Assembly (NCBI RefSeq): GCF_001050135.1
Contig: NZ_CP012040.1
Location: forward strand, 4,233,001 to 4,297,000
DNA from: Cyclobacterium amurskyense
Lineage (GTDB): Bacteria > Bacteroidota > Bacteroidia > Cytophagales > Cyclobacteriaceae
Direction of reading: 5' to 3'
Length of the DNA stretch: 64,000 nucleotides
The position numbers were made by a program, and so were the translations under genes. Positions 61,526-64,000 of this stretch are shown here, piece by piece; the stretch's first letter is position 1; every line of letters begins with the position of its first letter. Below the pieces are notes generated by a model, which made no database searches, was not told where the DNA came from, and worked only from the letters and a program-made list of their open reading frames with translations.

Positions 61526-64000
61526 ATGAAAAAAAAATTACTTCAGACAATTATGATGTTGTCCAAAGGCTTCTTGTACGGCTTAGTTTTCCAAATGTTG
61601 GTGGTTAATTTTACCAGTGTTATACAAGCAAAAGGCCAGTATAAAAGCATAGAAGAAGTTACCATTCGGCTATCGGCCCCTTCATTAAGTATAGGGCAAT
61701 TTTTTAAAGAAGTAGAAAGAAAAACTCCTTTTAAGTTTGCATTTGATAATCAAAGGCTTGACAGGTCTCAGATTATACTTTTCGATCAACAGAAAGGAAC
61801 TGTGGAAGAAAGCCTGATCGTTGCAGGCAAACAGCTAAAACTGAGTTTCCGTCAGATAAACAATACGATTGATGTGATCAAACGTATTGAGCCCGAATCC
61901 ATTAGTCCTATAATAGCAGAAAGAAAACCTATTACAGGTACGGTGAAGGATGAAAATGGAGAGGCAATACCAGGTGCTACCGTTCTGATCGTTGGTACCA
62001 ATACAGGTACAGCTACTGACATAGACGGGAACTTTAGCTTAGATGTGGAAGAGGGTGCAGAGATATTGATTTCTTTTATCGGTTTTGAGCCTCAAAAGGT
62101 AGTAATAGGAAACCAAAGCAAGCTTACCATAACAATGTCAGAGGATCAATCCTCTTTGGATGAAGTGGTGGTCGTGGGTTACGGAACCCAGAAAAGTAGG
62201 GATCTGACCACGGCTGTAGCCAAACTTTCCGGAGAAAAACTTGAAGACAGAACAGGAACGATTACCCGGGTTGACCAGGCATTAATAGGTGCATTGGCCG
62301 GAGTTAGGGTTCAGGAAGTTTCAGGTCAACCGGGTAGGCCTTTAAGCATCAAAGTCAGAGGTACAGGGTCCATTACTGCAGGATCTGAACCATTGTATGT
62401 TGTGGATGGTGTGCCTATTTCAGGTGATCTGGACAATATTGCTGTCGGCAATATAGAAAGTATAGAAGTATTGAAAGATGCTGCTGCATCTGCTATATAC
62501 GGGTCAAGAGGAGCCAATGGAGTAGTGATCATCACTACAAAGAGAGGGACATCTGGAGCTCCTGTTGTTTCAATCAAAACAAGGTATGGTTTCCAACAGG
62601 TTGCAAAGACTTATGATGTATTAAACAGGGATGAGTGGATAGATTTTGCTGTAGAGGAAAGGAACAACACTTATTTATTGAATGGTGGGGACCCTAATGT
62701 TCCCTATGATGACAGACCAGGAGGAAGCAGAATAAATCCGGAATGGATTTCAAACCCTGGAAGTTTCCCGGATACAGATTGGCAAGCCTTAATTTCAAGA
62801 ACAGCACCAATTCATAATTCTCAATTGTCAATTTCGGGAGGTACGGAAAATACAACCTATAATGTCTATGCAGACGTCTTCCAGCAAGAGGGAGTTATAA
62901 AGCATACAGATTACAACAGGTATTCATTTAAAATAAATGTAGAAACCAAAATTCATGAGAGAGTTAAAGTTGGTTTAAATATAAGTCCAAGTTTTTCCAT
63001 CCAAAATGAAGCGGATGCAGAAGATGTGGGTGGACCAATAGCAAGAGCCAAATTTTTAGCACCAATAGTTGAACCTCATTTGGGTACCGTAAATACTGGT
63101 GGAGAACCCTATACAAGGACAGATATTCTGGTTAATCCATTGGCTTGGTTGGAAGAAACGGATGATAAAACCAAAAGATTCCGAACTATAGGAAGCTTTT
63201 ATGCCGAGGTGGAAATCATGAAAAACCTAAGCTTAAGAAACGCTACCTCTGCGGATTATGCAAGTGGTAACAATAGTTTTTACAAGACCAATAATGTCAA
63301 TAGAGACAATGGTAGCTTCGCCCAAGCTGCTACTTCATTAAATACCAATTTACTGAATGAAACATTGTTGAGTTATTCCATTGGAAATGACAACCATGAT
63401 TTTACTGCAATAGCCGGGTTTTCCGCTCAGAAGTTCCGTAATGAAAATACTTTTAGTGAAGTAAGGGGATTTCCGGATGACTTGGTCAAAACGCTAAATG
63501 CGGGTACAGAACTTATTACCGCCCAGTCCACAGCCAGTGAACACAGCCTTTTGTCCTATTTTTCTCGTGCTACTTACAGCTTAAATGACCGCTATTTGGT
63601 TACAGCAAGTATCCGAAGAGATGGGTCTTCCAGGTTTGGAGGCAATAACAAATGGGGTTGGTTTCCATCTGTGTCTATGGGATGGAGAGTATCGGAAGAA
63701 AATTTCATGCAAAATGTCAACGCACTGAATAATTTGAAATTAAGGGCCAGTTATGGAGCTACAGGAAATTACAACATTCCTAACTATGGATACATAGGGT
63801 CTCTTTCGCAAACAAATTATGTCTTGGGTGATGGAACGGGTAGCCTTGTAGGAGGTTTGAGCCCCTCATCGTTTAGTAATCCTGAGCTAAGCTGGGAAAA
63901 AAATAACACTTTAAATTTAGGTGTTGACATTGGCTTTCTGGAAAACAGATTCACATTAGGTGTGGATGTCTATAGAAGCATAACCCGTGATTTACTCTTG
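61526..64000 (+). CDS. susC: SusC-type TonB-dependent receptor with STN domain (3' cut by window edge)
   Basis: The frame is open from ATG 61526 to the last base (825 codons). The signal peptide is residues 1-37 or so, then the STN domain (RLSAPSLSIGQFFKEVERKT, FDNQRLDRSQIIL) and the regulatory-like domain (ITGTVKDENGEAIPGATVLI). Next is the plug with DEVVVVGYGTQKSRDL and IEVLKDAAASAIYGSRGANG, followed by the first two thirds of the barrel. It completes the sigma/FecR/transducer set; a SusD gene would be expected beyond the window. Substrate unknown. Confidence 0.93.
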   Translation, partial: MKKKLLQTIMMLSKGFLYGLVFQMLVVNFTSVIQAKGQYKSIEEVTIRLSAPSLSIGQFFKEVERKTPFKFAFDNQRLDRSQIILFDQQKGTVEESLIVAGKQLKLSFRQINNTIDVIKRIEPESISPIIAERKPITGTVKDENGEAIPGATVLIVGTNTGTATDIDGNFSLDVEEGAEILISFIGFEPQKVVIGNQSKLTITMSEDQSSLDEVVVVGYGTQKSRDLTTAVAKLSGEKLEDRTGTITRVDQALIGALAGVRVQEVSGQPGRPLSIKVRGTGSITAGSEPLYVVDGVPISGDLDNIAVGNIESIEVLKDAAASAIYGSRGANGVVIITTKRGTSGAPVVSIKTRYGFQQVAKTYDVLNRDEWIDFAVEERNNTYLLNGGDPNVPYDDRPGGSRINPEWISNPGSFPDTDWQALISRTAPIHNSQLSISGGTENTTYNVYADVFQQEGVIKHTDYNRYSFKINVETKIHERVKVGLNISPSFSIQNEADAEDVGGPIARAKFLAPIVEPHLGTVNTGGEPYTRTDILVNPLAWLEETDDKTKRFRTIGSFYAEVEIMKNLSLRNATSADYASGNNSFYKTNNVNRDNGSFAQAATSLNTNLLNETLLSYSIGNDNHDFTAIAGFSAQKFRNENTFSEVRGFPDDLVKTLNAGTELITAQSTASEHSLLSYFSRATYSLNDRYLVTASIRRDGSSRFGGNNKWGWFPSVSMGWRVSEENFMQNVNALNNLKLRASYGATGNYNIPNYGYIGSLSQTNYVLGDGTGSLVGGLSPSSFSNPELSWEKNNTLNLGVDIGFLENRFTLGVDVYRSITRDLLL

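Overview
The window looks like a low-GC Bacteroidota chromosome, most likely order Cytophagales (inference from gene content). Reasons: two SusC-type TonB receptors with N-terminal STN domains beside FecR-type anti-sigma genes, a SusC/SusD pair, an ECF sigma-TPR-CHAT operon, a Bacteroidota-type -7 box (TAnnTTTG) ahead of the MarR gene, and IS66, IS110 and IS91-type elements. No rRNA, tRNA or CRISPR array was seen.

Layout. 1-5.8 kb: tail of an IS110 transposase, then small accessory genes separated by palindromes, with a full group II intron at 3178-5052. 5.8-8.2 kb: IS66 element. 8.2-14.3 kb: gene fragments, a MarR/membrane/GNAT operon, a PhyH-type dioxygenase, broken Fic genes and a broken VapBC pair. 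14.6-18.2 kb: exported proteins between repeats. 18.4-25 kb (minus): a lipoprotein/SusD/SusC operon with an internally deleted FecR gene. 25.6-34.7 kb: lipoproteins and the sigma/TPR/CHAT operon. 34.7-36 kb: non-coding repeats. 36-38.4 kb: an IS91-type element with tyrosine recombinase and HUH transposase. 38.4-47.4 kb: an uninterrupted run of six cassettes. 47.4-59.6 kb: decayed IS91-type elements, GIY-YIG mini-elements, rhomboid, PQQ dehydrogenase, YefM/YoeB and small cassette genes. 59.6-64 kb: an intact sigma/FecR/SusC regulon whose SusC runs off the window.

Main result. Many accessory genes sit in units bounded like integron cassettes. Each unit begins GTT plus about 7 bases, and its 3' palindrome begins with the exact reverse complement of those bases (10/10 for six units). 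No integron integrase is visible, so this resembles a CALIN (attC cluster lacking an integrase). Other mobile DNA is built on these attC-like sites. Two identical group II introns sit inside the right arms of two of them. Rolling-circle (IS91-type) termini abut the left box of several others.

Two cassettes carry no credible ORF but contain a nested, cloverleaf-like RNA fold. One cassette carries a membrane HerA-type ATPase coupled to a PD-(D/E)xK-like nuclease, a probable defence pair. Finally, two tiny GIY-YIG elements with CCCCGT/ACGGGG ends have inserted beside the two catalytic motifs of one HUH transposase.
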